Of a stretch of 64,000 nt of DNA, positions 55,955 through 64,000 are shown piece after piece. The notes beneath the pieces are model-generated. The model was not told where the DNA came from. It saw nothing but the letters and a program-made list of their open reading frames with translations, and did no database searches. Source of the stretch: JANQIO01 sp043513815 (GTDB lineage: Bacteria > Pseudomonadota > Gammaproteobacteria > Pseudomonadales > Halieaceae). The first letter of the stretch is position 1; the number at the start of each line of letters is the position of its first letter. The position numbers were made by a program, and so were the translations under genes. The DNA lies in assembly GCA_043513815.1 (NCBI GenBank), contig CP121313.1, positions 620,001 through 684,000 on the forward strand. Direction: 5' to 3'.

Positions 55955-56676
55955 AGATACTGGTGGTTGATGATGAGCCCCTGGCCCGGGAGCGCCTGCT
56001 GCGGTTGCTGGAAAAAGTGGCGCCCGATGCGCTGACGGAGGAAGCCGGTAATGGCACCCAGGCGCTGGAAACGGTGGGCGCCTGGCAGCCGGACCTGCTG
56101 CTGTTGGATATCCGCATGCCCGGCATGGATGGCATCGCGGTGGCCGCTGCAATGCAGGCCCTGGATCAGCCGCCGGCAATAATTTTCTGCACCGCCTACG
56201 ATCAGTTTGCCCTGCAGGCGCTGGACAACCAGGCCGTGGCCTACCTGTTGAAGCCCGTGCGCGAGGAAAAGTTGCGTGATGCCCTGGGGCGTGCCGGCAA
56301 GCCCAACCGGCTCCAACTCGCGGCGCTGGGAGGTGGCGACCCTGCGCGGACCCACCTGGTGAGCGAAAACCATCGCGGTGTGGAGATGGTCGCCGTCAAT
56401 GAAGTGCGCTGCCTTGTGGCAGAGCAGAAGTATGTCAGGGCGATCTATCCCGAAGGCAGCCTGCTGTTGACTGACACCCTCAAGGAGCTTGAGGAGGAGT
56501 TTGAGGGTCGCTTCCTGCGGGTACACCGCAATGCGCTGGTGTCCCGCCACCACGTGCTGGGCCTGGAACGGGGGGATGAGGACCGCTGGTCGGTCAGCCT
56601 GGACAGTGTGGACGAGAAGCCCGTTGTCAGCCGGCGTCATCTTTCCACCCTGAAAGAGAGCTTGCGGCTGGGGTAA
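55951..56676 (+). CDS. algR: LytTR response regulator AlgR
   Basis: 241 residues. Receiver domain MKILVVDDEPLARERLLRLL with phosphorylated D in LLLDIRMPGMDGI and KPVREEKL; LytTR DNA-binding domain (MVAVNEVRCLVAEQKYVRAIYPEGSLL, RFLRVHRNALVSRHHV). Coupled to algZ by a 4-base overlap (GTGA). Lies before hemC, matching the Pseudomonas algZ-algR-hemC order. Confidence 0.93.
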   Translation: MKILVVDDEPLARERLLRLLEKVAPDALTEEAGNGTQALETVGAWQPDLLLLDIRMPGMDGIAVAAAMQALDQPPAIIFCTAYDQFALQALDNQAVAYLLKPVREEKLRDALGRAGKPNRLQLAALGGGDPARTHLVSENHRGVEMVAVNEVRCLVAEQKYVRAIYPEGSLLLTDTLKELEEEFEGRFLRVHRNALVSRHHVLGLERGDEDRWSVSLDSVDEKPVVSRRHLSTLKESLRLG

Positions 56677-56761
56677 GTTCGCTGCCCTGCAGCGAGGACA
56701 AGTCTTTCCACCTTTCGTATCATGGGCGCTTAGCCCTGCAACAGCAAAAGACAAGAAATCT

Positions 56762-57694
56762 ATGAGTCAGACCCTGAGAATTGCAACCCGCAAAAGCCAA
56801 CTGGCGCTCTGGCAGGCCGAATACGTGAAGGCGGAACTCGAGCGTATTCACCGCGGCCTGACCGTGGAACTGGTGCCAATGACCTCCCGCGGCGACCAGT
56901 TGCTGGATGCGCCGCTGGCCAAAGTGGGCGGCAAGGGCCTGTTTGTGAAGGAACTGGAGGCGGCGCTGCTGGAGAGCCGGGCCGATATCGCCGTCCACTC
57001 CATGAAAGATGTGCCGATGGAATTTCCCGATGGCCTGGGTCTTGGCGTGATCTGCCCGCGTGAAGATCCGCGCGATGCCTTCGTCAGCAATACTTTCAAG
57101 AGCCTCGATGAGTTGCCAGCGGGCAGTGTGGTCGGCACTTCCAGCCTGCGTCGGGAATGCCAGCTGCGTAGCCGGCGCCCGGACCTGCAGGTCAACTTCC
57201 TGCGCGGCAACGTCAATACCCGGCTCGCCAAGCTCGACGCCGGCGACTACGACGCCATCATTCTTGCCAGTGCCGGCCTCATTCGACTGGGTATGGCGGA
57301 CCGTATCACCCAGCCCATGGCAGTGGAGGATTCCCTGCCCGCCGGCGGTCAGGGCGCAGTGGGGATTGAGCTGCGCAGCGGTGATGAGCACACCCTGGAG
57401 CTGATTCGCCCCTTGCATCACGCCTATACCGCCTTTTGTGTGGGCGCCGAGCGCGCCCTGAATACGCGTCTTGAGGGTGGCTGCCAGGTGCCGATTGCCG
57501 CCTATGCCATAGCGCATCCGGAAGCGGACGGTCAGCTATGGCTGCGCGGCCTGGTAGGCAGCAACGACGGCAAGACCATTCTGCGCGCTGAGGCGGCCGC
57601 CGATGAGTCTGATTTTGAGGCACTGGGTACCGGCGTAGCCGACGACCTGTTGGCACAGGGTGCGGCGCAAATCCTCAAAGCGGCCTATGGTTGA
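56762..57694 (+). CDS. hemC: Hydroxymethylbilane synthase (porphobilinogen deaminase)
   Basis: Joins four porphobilinogen units in haem synthesis; 310 residues. It has the conserved TRKSQLALWQAEYV, MTSRGDQLLDAPLAKVGGKGLFVKELE, and the cofactor cysteine in RLEGGCQVPIAAYA. ATG 56762; overlaps hemD by about 8 bases. First gene of hemC-hemD-hemX-hemY. Confidence 0.96.
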   Translation: MSQTLRIATRKSQLALWQAEYVKAELERIHRGLTVELVPMTSRGDQLLDAPLAKVGGKGLFVKELEAALLESRADIAVHSMKDVPMEFPDGLGLGVICPREDPRDAFVSNTFKSLDELPAGSVVGTSSLRRECQLRSRRPDLQVNFLRGNVNTRLAKLDAGDYDAIILASAGLIRLGMADRITQPMAVEDSLPAGGQGAVGIELRSGDEHTLELIRPLHHAYTAFCVGAERALNTRLEGGCQVPIAAYAIAHPEADGQLWLRGLVGSNDGKTILRAEAAADESDFEALGTGVADDLLAQGAAQILKAAYG

Positions 57695-58451
57695 GGCCGG
57701 CAGCCCGGTCCTGGTAACCCGGCCCGAAGGCCAGGCCCTGGAGCTGGGTGAGCGGCTCGCCGCCGCCGGATTCCAGCCGGTCTATGCGCCCCTGCTGGCG
57801 ATCGAGGCCTTTCCCGAACCCACCACTGCGCAGCGCCAGTTGCTGCTGGACCTTTGTCACTTCGGACACGTCATCTTTGTCAGTCGCAACGCCATCCGCC
57901 ACGGCATGGGCTGGATTGAGGATTTCTGGCCCCAGCTGCCAGCCGGCATTCACTGGTATACCGTAGGCAGCAGTTCCGCCGCGGCTCTGGGCGCTTATGG
58001 CCTGGAGGTGCTGCAACCCGAGTCCGAGATGACCAGCGAGGGCCTGCTGGCGCGTCCCGAGCTGACAGACGTGGACGGCCAGCGGGTACTGATCGTCAAG
58101 GGCGAGGGGGGGCGGCAGCACCTGCGGGAATGTTTGCAGGCACGGGGTGCCCGGGTAGAAGCCCTGGAGGTCTATCGGCGTGCGGCGCCCAGCTATGCGC
58201 CCGGTGAGCTGGCCGAGCGCATCCGCGCAGCGCGCGTCAGGGTGATAATGCTGAGCAGTGGCGAAGCCCTCGACAATATGGTGTCATTGCTCGATAAGGC
58301 CGGACTGGCTGCGGTCCGCGAGTGCATAATGGTGGCACCCGGTGCCCGGGTGGCCGCTGCGGCGTCGGATGCGGGGTTTGCCCACGTGGTGGAAGCGCGC
58401 AATGCCACCGACGACGCCATGCTGGCGGCGCTTGAAGGAATGCGCGGCTAG
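57687..58451 (+). CDS. hemD: Uroporphyrinogen-III synthase
   Basis: Closes hydroxymethylbilane to uroporphyrinogen III. 254 residues from ATG 57687, inside the last codons of hemC. The sequence, as usual for HemD, is weakly conserved: GSPVLVTRPEGQALELGERLAAAGF, HVIFVSRNAIRHGM, HWYTVGSSSAAAL, and VLIVKGEGGRQHLRECLQARGARVEALEVYRR. Context makes the call firm. Confidence 0.92.
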   Translation: MVEAGSPVLVTRPEGQALELGERLAAAGFQPVYAPLLAIEAFPEPTTAQRQLLLDLCHFGHVIFVSRNAIRHGMGWIEDFWPQLPAGIHWYTVGSSSAAALGAYGLEVLQPESEMTSEGLLARPELTDVDGQRVLIVKGEGGRQHLRECLQARGARVEALEVYRRAAPSYAPGELAERIRAARVRVIMLSSGEALDNMVSLLDKAGLAAVRECIMVAPGARVAAAASDAGFAHVVEARNATDDAMLAALEGMRG

Positions 58452-58487
58452 CGGTAAAGAGGTACCCGGCAATTCGCCTCAACAGGC

Positions 58488-59882
58488 GTGACACCCAATA
58501 ACACGGAACTGACAGTGAGCGACGCACCCAAAGATCCGCCCAGTGACCCTGATCAGCCCGCCGAGAGCAATTCCAGCGAGTCGGTGCAGGACAAAGCTCC
58601 CCAGGCAGATAGTTCCCCTGGCAAAAAGGCGCCACCCACATCCGGCGCTGACAAATCCGCTGCAGGGCAAGCACCGCCGACCAGCGAGCCAAAAAAAACC
58701 AAAGCCCCGGAAAAGGAGGCACCCGACGCTACCGGGGACAAGCCCTCCAACGGCAAGCCACCCGCAGATCCACCGGCGCCGCCCCGGGTGCGCCGTCCCG
58801 GGGAATCCGATGTGCCTTCCACCACCGGCGGCCGCGGCCTCGCGGTACTGGCTCTGGTGCTGGCCCTTGCCGCAGCCGGATTTTCCGGCTGGCTTTATCT
58901 GCAGCAGGAAGCCCGCCGTCAGCTACTGGACGAGCGCGAGGCTCGCCTGGATGAAGATGTAGAGCGCATCACCAACACCGCGGAAGCGGCCCGCGCGGCG
59001 GTCGCCGACGCCATAGCCGCCAGTCAGCGGGCGACCACCGAGGTAGCCGCACGTCTGGCAGAGGAGCGCAATCGCAGCGCCGCCGCCCTGGCGGAACAGC
59101 GCAGCGCGCTGGAGGCGGTAGAAGCCGCACTGCGCAGCCAGCGCCAGCAGTTGCTGGAAATCAGCAGTACTGACCGGGTCGACTGGACCCTGGCAGAGGC
59201 GGAATACCTGCTGCGGCTGGGCTACCAGCGCCTGCTGATGGCCAAGGACGTCAATTCCGCGCTGGCATTGCTGGCCAGCGCCGATGCCATTCTGAGGGAA
59301 CTGGACGATACCGCCCTGTATCCCGCCCGGGAGGCGATCGCCGCTGATATGGCCGCCCTGCGCGCGGTACCGAATGTGGACGTGGAGGGCACCTGGCTGC
59401 GGCTGAAAGCACTGGCCGGGCGGGTCGATAACCTGATTCTCTTCGAGCTGCCCTCACTCGAGCAGCAGCGCCTTGAAGTGCCGCCGGACGCGAGCTGGAC
59501 GGAGCGGTTGTCATTGGGCGTCCAGGCCGCGCTGCAAAAAATTTCTGACTACGTCGTTATTCGACGCCGCGACGCACCCTTCGAGGCACTCATGGACCCC
59601 CAGTGGGAGCAGCTGGTGCGCCAGAACCTGCGTATGCAGATCGCCCAGGCCCAGGCCGCGCTGCTGGCGGGCAATCCAACGCTCTACGCCGCCAGTCTCG
59701 AGGCCACCCGGCGCTGGCTGGCGGAATTCTTTGATTTCAATGCGGGCGATGTCAGCGCGCTGGATGCCGAGCTGGCGGAGTTGGAGCGGATCAGCATCAG
59801 CGCCGAGCTGCCGGATATCGGCCGTTCCGTGGAAGCGGTCAAAGCTGTCATCAACGCTCGCCACGCGGTGAGGCAGGGCTGA
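58488..59882 (+). CDS. hemX: HemX-like uroporphyrinogen-operon membrane protein
   Basis: 464 residues with a disordered, proline- and lysine-rich cytoplasmic part (1-115), one membrane helix (GLAVLALVLALAAAGFSGWLYL), a coiled coil (ARLDEDVERITNTAEAARAAV ... EERNRSAAALAEQRSAL) and the HemX domain (DRVDWTLAEAEYLLRLGYQRL, AKDVNSALALLASAD). Start GTG 58488 or GTG 58515. HemX accompanies hemCD in many proteobacteria; a methyltransferase label sometimes given to it is not supported here. Stop overlaps hemY ATG (TGATG). Confidence 0.9.
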   Translation: MTPNNTELTVSDAPKDPPSDPDQPAESNSSESVQDKAPQADSSPGKKAPPTSGADKSAAGQAPPTSEPKKTKAPEKEAPDATGDKPSNGKPPADPPAPPRVRRPGESDVPSTTGGRGLAVLALVLALAAAGFSGWLYLQQEARRQLLDEREARLDEDVERITNTAEAARAAVADAIAASQRATTEVAARLAEERNRSAAALAEQRSALEAVEAALRSQRQQLLEISSTDRVDWTLAEAEYLLRLGYQRLLMAKDVNSALALLASADAILRELDDTALYPAREAIAADMAALRAVPNVDVEGTWLRLKALAGRVDNLILFELPSLEQQRLEVPPDASWTERLSLGVQAALQKISDYVVIRRRDAPFEALMDPQWEQLVRQNLRMQIAQAQAALLAGNPTLYAASLEATRRWLAEFFDFNAGDVSALDAELAELERISISAELPDIGRSVEAVKAVINARHAVRQG

Positions 59883-60880
59883 TGCGCCGTTTGCTGGTGG
59901 TGGTACTGGCGATGCTGCTGGGCGGCGTCGGCCTGATCGCACTGATCGAGAATGATCCGGGCTATGTCTTGTTGTCCTACGGCAACTACACCCTGGAAAC
60001 GAGCCTATGGGTCGGACTGGTGTTGTTGCTTTTGTTCTACCTGTTGTTGAGTCTGCTGATGCGCCTGTCGCGCCGCCTTTTTTCCACCCGTGGGCTGGTA
60101 GCCGACTGGATGTCACGGCGCGCCTACAGTCGCATGCTGGCACGTTGCCAGATGCAGCTGGACTCTCACAGCTACCAGCAGGTGATCGACACCCTGGAGG
60201 GCCTCGGCCGCCTGCACGCCCAGGAACTGCGCCTGCTCGCACGGGCTCGCGACGGCCAGGGCGACTGGCAAGAAATCATCAAGCTGATGCCGCAGCTGCG
60301 CAAGCAGCGGGTGTTCGGTGAGCCCGCGCTGGACGCGTTCGAGCAACGCGCCTACCTGGGCCTGTTGGCCGAGTCCGGCGACATCGGGCAAACCTGGGCG
60401 GGGTTTCCGGCCGAGCAGAAAAAGAATCCCCGCCTGGTGGAGGACTATGGCCGTCGGCTGCTGGAAGCCGGTGATGAGCTGGAAGCCGAGAAAGTGCTAA
60501 CCCGCGCCATCAAGCGCGAGTGGGACGGTGGCCTGGTGGCCCAGTACGGGCGCATCAGCGGGCGCGATCCTGCCCGGCGGCTGAAGTTGGCTGAGGGCTG
60601 GCTCAAACAGCACCCGGAAGATGCCAGCCTGATGCTGTGCCTCGGACGCATCAGCCTGCACAACAATCTGTGGGGCCAGGCCCGCGATTACTTTGAGGCC
60701 AGCCATCGGCTGACACCCAACGCAGAAGCCTGTGCCGAGCTGGCGCGGCTGCTGTTCAGCCTCGGTGAGCGCGAGCTGTCTGCCCAGTACTACCGCGAGG
60801 GCTTGCTACTGCGAGAATCGAACCTTCCTGATCTGCCGCAGCCCAGGCCCGAGCGAATCGGCGGCCTGCAGTCCGTCTAG
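59882..60880 (+). CDS. hemY: HemY-like TPR membrane protein, short form
   Basis: 332 residues, about 65 fewer than E. coli HemY (about 398). Two N-terminal helices (LLVVVLAMLLGGVGLIALI, LWVGLVLLLLFYLLLSLLM) with DPGYVLLSYGNYTLETSLW are normal. After them the sequence passes from RAYSRMLARCQMQLDSHSYQQV almost directly to the later TPR part, so the first TPR block seems missing in frame. The TPR rest (LLEAGDELEAEKVLTRAIKREWDGGLVAQYG, LMLCLGRISLHNNLWGQARDYFEAS) is intact. It is not protoporphyrinogen oxidase (the Bacillus HemY). Its stop overlaps a convergent gene. Confidence 0.88.
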   Translation: MRRLLVVVLAMLLGGVGLIALIENDPGYVLLSYGNYTLETSLWVGLVLLLLFYLLLSLLMRLSRRLFSTRGLVADWMSRRAYSRMLARCQMQLDSHSYQQVIDTLEGLGRLHAQELRLLARARDGQGDWQEIIKLMPQLRKQRVFGEPALDAFEQRAYLGLLAESGDIGQTWAGFPAEQKKNPRLVEDYGRRLLEAGDELEAEKVLTRAIKREWDGGLVAQYGRISGRDPARRLKLAEGWLKQHPEDASLMLCLGRISLHNNLWGQARDYFEASHRLTPNAEACAELARLLFSLGERELSAQYYREGLLLRESNLPDLPQPRPERIGGLQSV

Positions 60881-62499
60881 CGCTGCCCGGCCAGGGCGTT
60901 CAGTTCAGCAAGCTTCGCACGCAGATCGCCCTGTAGTGCTTCCAGGGCATTGAACTGGTCGCGGGCGCCGGCCAGCCTGGGGCCAACCTCGTCGCTCATC
61001 TTGAGCTGCAATTCGTTGGTCAGTTCGGTCACGCCTTCGCGGATGGCACCTTCCAGTGCCTGCTGGAAAATCTGGTCCATGTCCGAGGCGAGACTGACCG
61101 TCGGATTGGTCAGGGTGCCGCTGAAGCCCAACTGCATCATGAAGTCGTTGCTGGATTCCAGCACTCGCGCCAGCAGCTGCGCTGATCGACCGGCGCCCTC
61201 GCGCAGGCGCGTTTCAAATTCGGTCTGGGTGAAACGATTGGTGAAGCCACCGTCCAGCTGGCCGCCATTGACGCGCAGCTCGCCGCTTACGTCGGCCAGG
61301 GTTTGCAGCAGGGTAACGCCAAGCGCCTCTGTGCCGGCCAGGTTCATGTTCTTGAGGGGGAGGTCGGAAATATCGACCTTGACGCTGTCGCTGGGTTCGC
61401 CGCGGTGGTCGACGTTGGCGTTGACGGTCAGGCTGCCGCCGTCAAGGCTGGAGCCCTGCAGCAGCAGGGTGGCCACCTGATCGGCGTTCTCCAGCGGCCA
61501 GGCGAAGTCCTTCAGTTCACCGTTCACCGACAGGCCCGCCGCCGAAGGGATCAGGCTGCCGTTAATGGCCGCCCGTCGCACAAAGATGGGCATGGCGTTT
61601 TCCTGGGTGGCGGCCTCGCCGCTCTCGTTCAAGGCCAGCGGGGCCAGTACCTGCTCAAGCAGGCCGTCCATGTCGCCGCGCAGCACCTGGCGTCCGAGCT
61701 GGGCCACCTGCTCGCTGGACAGCCCCAGTGAATTGATCACACGGTTGGTGTATTTCTCGGGCAGTTTGCCGGCCAGCGCCACCTGTTCGCGCAGCATCTG
61801 CATGTCGCCGCGGAAGTCCTGGGACAGGTTCTGTAATCGCTGTACCTCGTTATTCACTTCCTTGTACACCGCCTTCACCTCGGTGGCGGCGCGGATAGCC
61901 TGCAAGGGTTTGTCGACATTCTTGAGGCTGCGAATACGCTCCTTCCAGGCCTTGATATCGTCCTCGTTCGGGATCGACTCGATGTTCTGCTGCCACTTTG
62001 CTTCGGTGTTCTCGAATGTCTGCTCGAGGGCATCGACCTCGCCCACCAGGGCATCGCGCTGCTCGTCCAGCAGGCGGTCTACGTCGGGCAGTTCAAAGTT
62101 GGGCAGGCCGACCTGGCCGATGCCACTGCCTTCCTCCACCAGGGGCCGCAGAATGGTGGCGGGGCTGGAGCGGGGAGCAAAGGCGAGCAGTCCGTCGACC
62201 TCCATATTGGAAACGTCGACCACGCTCTCGGCCAGTTTGATGATGTTGATGTTCACATAGACGCGGTCGGCCTGAACCAGGTTGCGCATGGCGTCGCGGC
62301 GGTCGGCCACCTGCAGGTCGAACAGGGTGGCCTTGCCACGGAAGGGCTGCAGGCTGAGCCGGTCGATGCTCACCTCGGCGCCGTACTGCTCGGTGGCGAT
62401 GCTCTCGAATACCGGTTTGGCCAGGGTGTCGAGAAAAGCCAGGTAGATCACCAGAACCAGGGTCAGGAACAGGGCGATGTAAGTGCTGATGCGGCGCAT
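60877..62499 (-). CDS. TIGR03545-like/AsmA-like membrane-anchored protein
   Basis: 540 residues with one N-terminal helix (TYIALFLTLVLVIYLAFLD), then an AsmA-type segment (YGAEVSIDRLSLQPFRGKATLFDLQVADR), a long helical middle (EQTFENTEAKWQQNIESIPNEDDIKAWKERI), and a second beta-rich part (LSVNGELKDFAWPLENADQVATLLLQGSS). It matches the layout I recall for TIGR03545. Role unknown; possibly envelope lipid handling. Its stop overlaps the hemY stop by 4 bases on the other strand. Confidence 0.78.
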   Translation of the reverse strand: MRRISTYIALFLTLVLVIYLAFLDTLAKPVFESIATEQYGAEVSIDRLSLQPFRGKATLFDLQVADRRDAMRNLVQADRVYVNINIIKLAESVVDVSNMEVDGLLAFAPRSSPATILRPLVEEGSGIGQVGLPNFELPDVDRLLDEQRDALVGEVDALEQTFENTEAKWQQNIESIPNEDDIKAWKERIRSLKNVDKPLQAIRAATEVKAVYKEVNNEVQRLQNLSQDFRGDMQMLREQVALAGKLPEKYTNRVINSLGLSSEQVAQLGRQVLRGDMDGLLEQVLAPLALNESGEAATQENAMPIFVRRAAINGSLIPSAAGLSVNGELKDFAWPLENADQVATLLLQGSSLDGGSLTVNANVDHRGEPSDSVKVDISDLPLKNMNLAGTEALGVTLLQTLADVSGELRVNGGQLDGGFTNRFTQTEFETRLREGAGRSAQLLARVLESSNDFMMQLGFSGTLTNPTVSLASDMDQIFQQALEGAIREGVTELTNELQLKMSDEVGPRLAGARDQFNALEALQGDLRAKLAELNALAGQR

Positions 62500-62558
62500 G
62501 AAAAAGCTCCGTTTGAGACGGCGGCGAGTGGGGCGGCCAGTATAGCCCAGGGCCGGTT

Positions 62559-64000
62559 CTAGATACCGAGCTCATCCCACAGGGCGTCTACCCGCGCTTT
62601 GACGCCGGGATCCATGACGATGGGTTGTCCCCATTCACGGTCGGTTTCCCCGGGCCATTTGTTGGTGGCATCCATGCCCATCTTGGAGCCCAGCCCGGAC
62701 ACCGGCGAGGCAAAGTCCAGGTAATCGATGGGTGTGTTGTCGACCATTACTGTATCGCGGCTCGGGTCCATGCGGGTGGTGATCGCCCAGATCACGTCCT
62801 GCCAGTTGCGGGCGTTGACATCGTCGTCGGTGACAATGATGAACTTGGTGTACATGAACTGGCGCAGGAAGCTCCAGGCGCCAAACATGACGCGCTTGGC
62901 GTGGCCGGGGTATTCCTTGCGGATGGTGATCACCGCCAGCCGGTAGGAGCAGCCCTCGGGAGGCAGGTAAAAATCCTCGATCTCCGGGAATTGTTTTTTC
63001 AGCAGCGGGATCAGCACCTCATTGAGCGCCGCGCCCAGTACCGAGGGCTCATCCGGCGGCCGCCCGGTGTAGGTGCTGTGGTAGATCGGGTTTTCCCGGT
63101 GGGTAATGGTGTCCACGGTAAACACCGGGAACGACTCGACCTCGTTGTAATAACCGGTGTGATCGCCAAAGGGGCCCTCGTCCGCCATTTCGCCGGGTTC
63201 CAGGTAGCCTTCAAAAATGTACTCGGCGGTGGCCGGCACCTGCAGGCCGTGGTTTTTGCACAGTTCGCTGTAGCAGCTGACCACTTCGGTTTTGCTGCCC
63301 CTCAGCAGGCCCGCGAAGGCGTATTCCGACAGGCTGTCCGGTACCGGCGTTACCGCACCCAGCGTGGTGGCGGGATCGGCCCCCAGGGCCAGCGCCACGG
63401 GGTAGCGCTCGCCCGGGTGCTTGAGCTGCCAGTCACGGTAGTCCAGGGCGCCGCCGCGGTGGCTCAGCCAGCGCATGATCAGCTTGTTGCGGCCGATCAA
63501 TTGCATGCGGTAAATGCCCAGATTCTGGCGCTCCTTGTCGGGACCGCGGGTCACCACCAGCGGCCAGGTCACCAGCGGACCGGCGTCGCCGGGCCAGCTG
63601 GTCTGGATGGGGATGTCGTACAGGTTGACCTCGTCACCCTGCTTGACGTGGTGCTGGCAGGGCGCATTCCTGACGACCTTCGGCGCCATGTTCAGCACCT
63701 GTTTCAGTACCGGCATTTTCTCCCAGGCATCTTTCAGGCCCTTGGGCGGGTCCGGCTGGCGCAGGTAGGCCAGCAGCTCGCCCACCTCGCGCAGGGCCTC
63801 GATGCTGTCCTGGCCCATGCCCAGGGCAACGCGCTCCTCGGTGCCAAACAGGTTGCCCAGCACCGGGGTGTTGAAGCCTTTGGGGTTTTCGAACAGCAGG
63901 GCAGGGCCCCGGGCCCGCAGGGTACGGTCGCAAATCTCGGTCATTTCCAGGTTCGGGTCGACCTCGGCGGTGATGCGTCTGAGTTCACCGCGGGCTTCCA
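62559..64000 (-). CDS. ubiD: UbiD decarboxylase (5' end outside window)
   Basis: Prenylated-FMN-dependent decarboxylase of 3-octaprenyl-4-hydroxybenzoate in ubiquinone synthesis. The frame stays open through ATG 63944 to the window edge, adding EARGELRRITAEVDPNLE, which matches the normal UbiD N-terminus, so the true start lies beyond 64000. Conserved blocks: GPALLFENPKGFNTPVLGN, IYRMQLIGRNKLIMRWLSHRGGALDYRDW, EGPFGDHTGYYN with the catalytic E region, and VTDDDVNARNWQDVIWAITTRMDP. Works in the same pathway as ubiK. Confidence 0.95.
   Translation of the reverse strand, partial: EARGELRRITAEVDPNLEMTEICDRTLRARGPALLFENPKGFNTPVLGNLFGTEERVALGMGQDSIEALREVGELLAYLRQPDPPKGLKDAWEKMPVLKQVLNMAPKVVRNAPCQHHVKQGDEVNLYDIPIQTSWPGDAGPLVTWPLVVTRGPDKERQNLGIYRMQLIGRNKLIMRWLSHRGGALDYRDWQLKHPGERYPVALALGADPATTLGAVTPVPDSLSEYAFAGLLRGSKTEVVSCYSELCKNHGLQVPATAEYIFEGYLEPGEMADEGPFGDHTGYYNEVESFPVFTVDTITHRENPIYHSTYTGRPPDEPSVLGAALNEVLIPLLKKQFPEIEDFYLPPEGCSYRLAVITIRKEYPGHAKRVMFGAWSFLRQFMYTKFIIVTDDDVNARNWQDVIWAITTRMDPSRDTVMVDNTPIDYLDFASPVSGLGSKMGMDATNKWPGETDREWGQPIVMDPGVKARVDALWDELGI

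Overview
The window reads as chromosome of a GC-rich, aerobic, free-living gammaproteobacterium, most likely a marine one of the Halieaceae/Cellvibrionales type (inference). The support is gene order: cytochrome c5, rep, comM, ubiK, glnK-amtB, lptM-lysA-dapF-DUF484-xerC-yigB, argH/algZ-algR, hemC-hemD-hemX-hemY and ubiD lie close together, an arrangement also known from Pseudomonas. Large exported beta-barrel and repeat proteins and several periplasmic c-type cytochromes fit the same picture. Both ends are cut inside genes: an AsmA-like protein on the left and UbiD on the right.

Left part (1-5.6 kb): AsmA-like gene, a decayed IS30 transposase, cardiolipin synthase, and a CadC-like membrane transcription factor divergent from a small outer-membrane barrel. 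At 5630-14423 lies an integrated genomic island of about 8.7 kb. It is bounded by a 49-bp direct repeat of the 3' part of tRNA-Arg(CCG); the intact tRNA (minus strand) is at the right border and the integrase at the left border. Both ends carry paired TGGACTTA repeats spaced 11 bp, which look like integrase arm sites. The island has its own replication module (AlpA-like regulator and HUH replication endonuclease, with a cluster of CTATAG palindromes) and two cargo operons. One holds two unknown genes and a DEDDh exonuclease-BRCT fusion. The other is a translationally coupled AAA ATPase (DUF3696-like) with a TOPRIM-like protein, which looks like an anti-phage system.

Middle part (14.6-32.7 kb): SulP anion transporter, an exported metallo-beta-lactamase-fold hydrolase, an AraC-type membrane regulator, and a tightly overlapping operon of a di-heme cytochrome c, a MauG/CcpA-like di-heme peroxidase and an unusual parallel beta-helix/cytochrome c fusion. 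Then come a membrane TPR protein, a secreted protein of about 2250 residues with sialidase-type Asp boxes, a lysine-rich insert and 24 NPTV(L/F) repeats, and a glutathione S-transferase.

Right part (32.8-64 kb): mostly conserved core genes: cytochrome c5, an RND efflux operon ending in a predicted barrel, Rep helicase, nitrogen-control genes (glnK-amtB with a recognisable sigma-54 promoter and NtrC-like site, and a second PII gene beyond a degenerate tandem repeat), the diaminopimelate/lysine and recombination operon, argH, an AlgZ/AlgR two-component system, and haem synthesis. HemY is short and seems to lack its first TPR block.

All calls come from reading the sequence by eye. Family names rest on motifs and remembered family patterns; no search was run.
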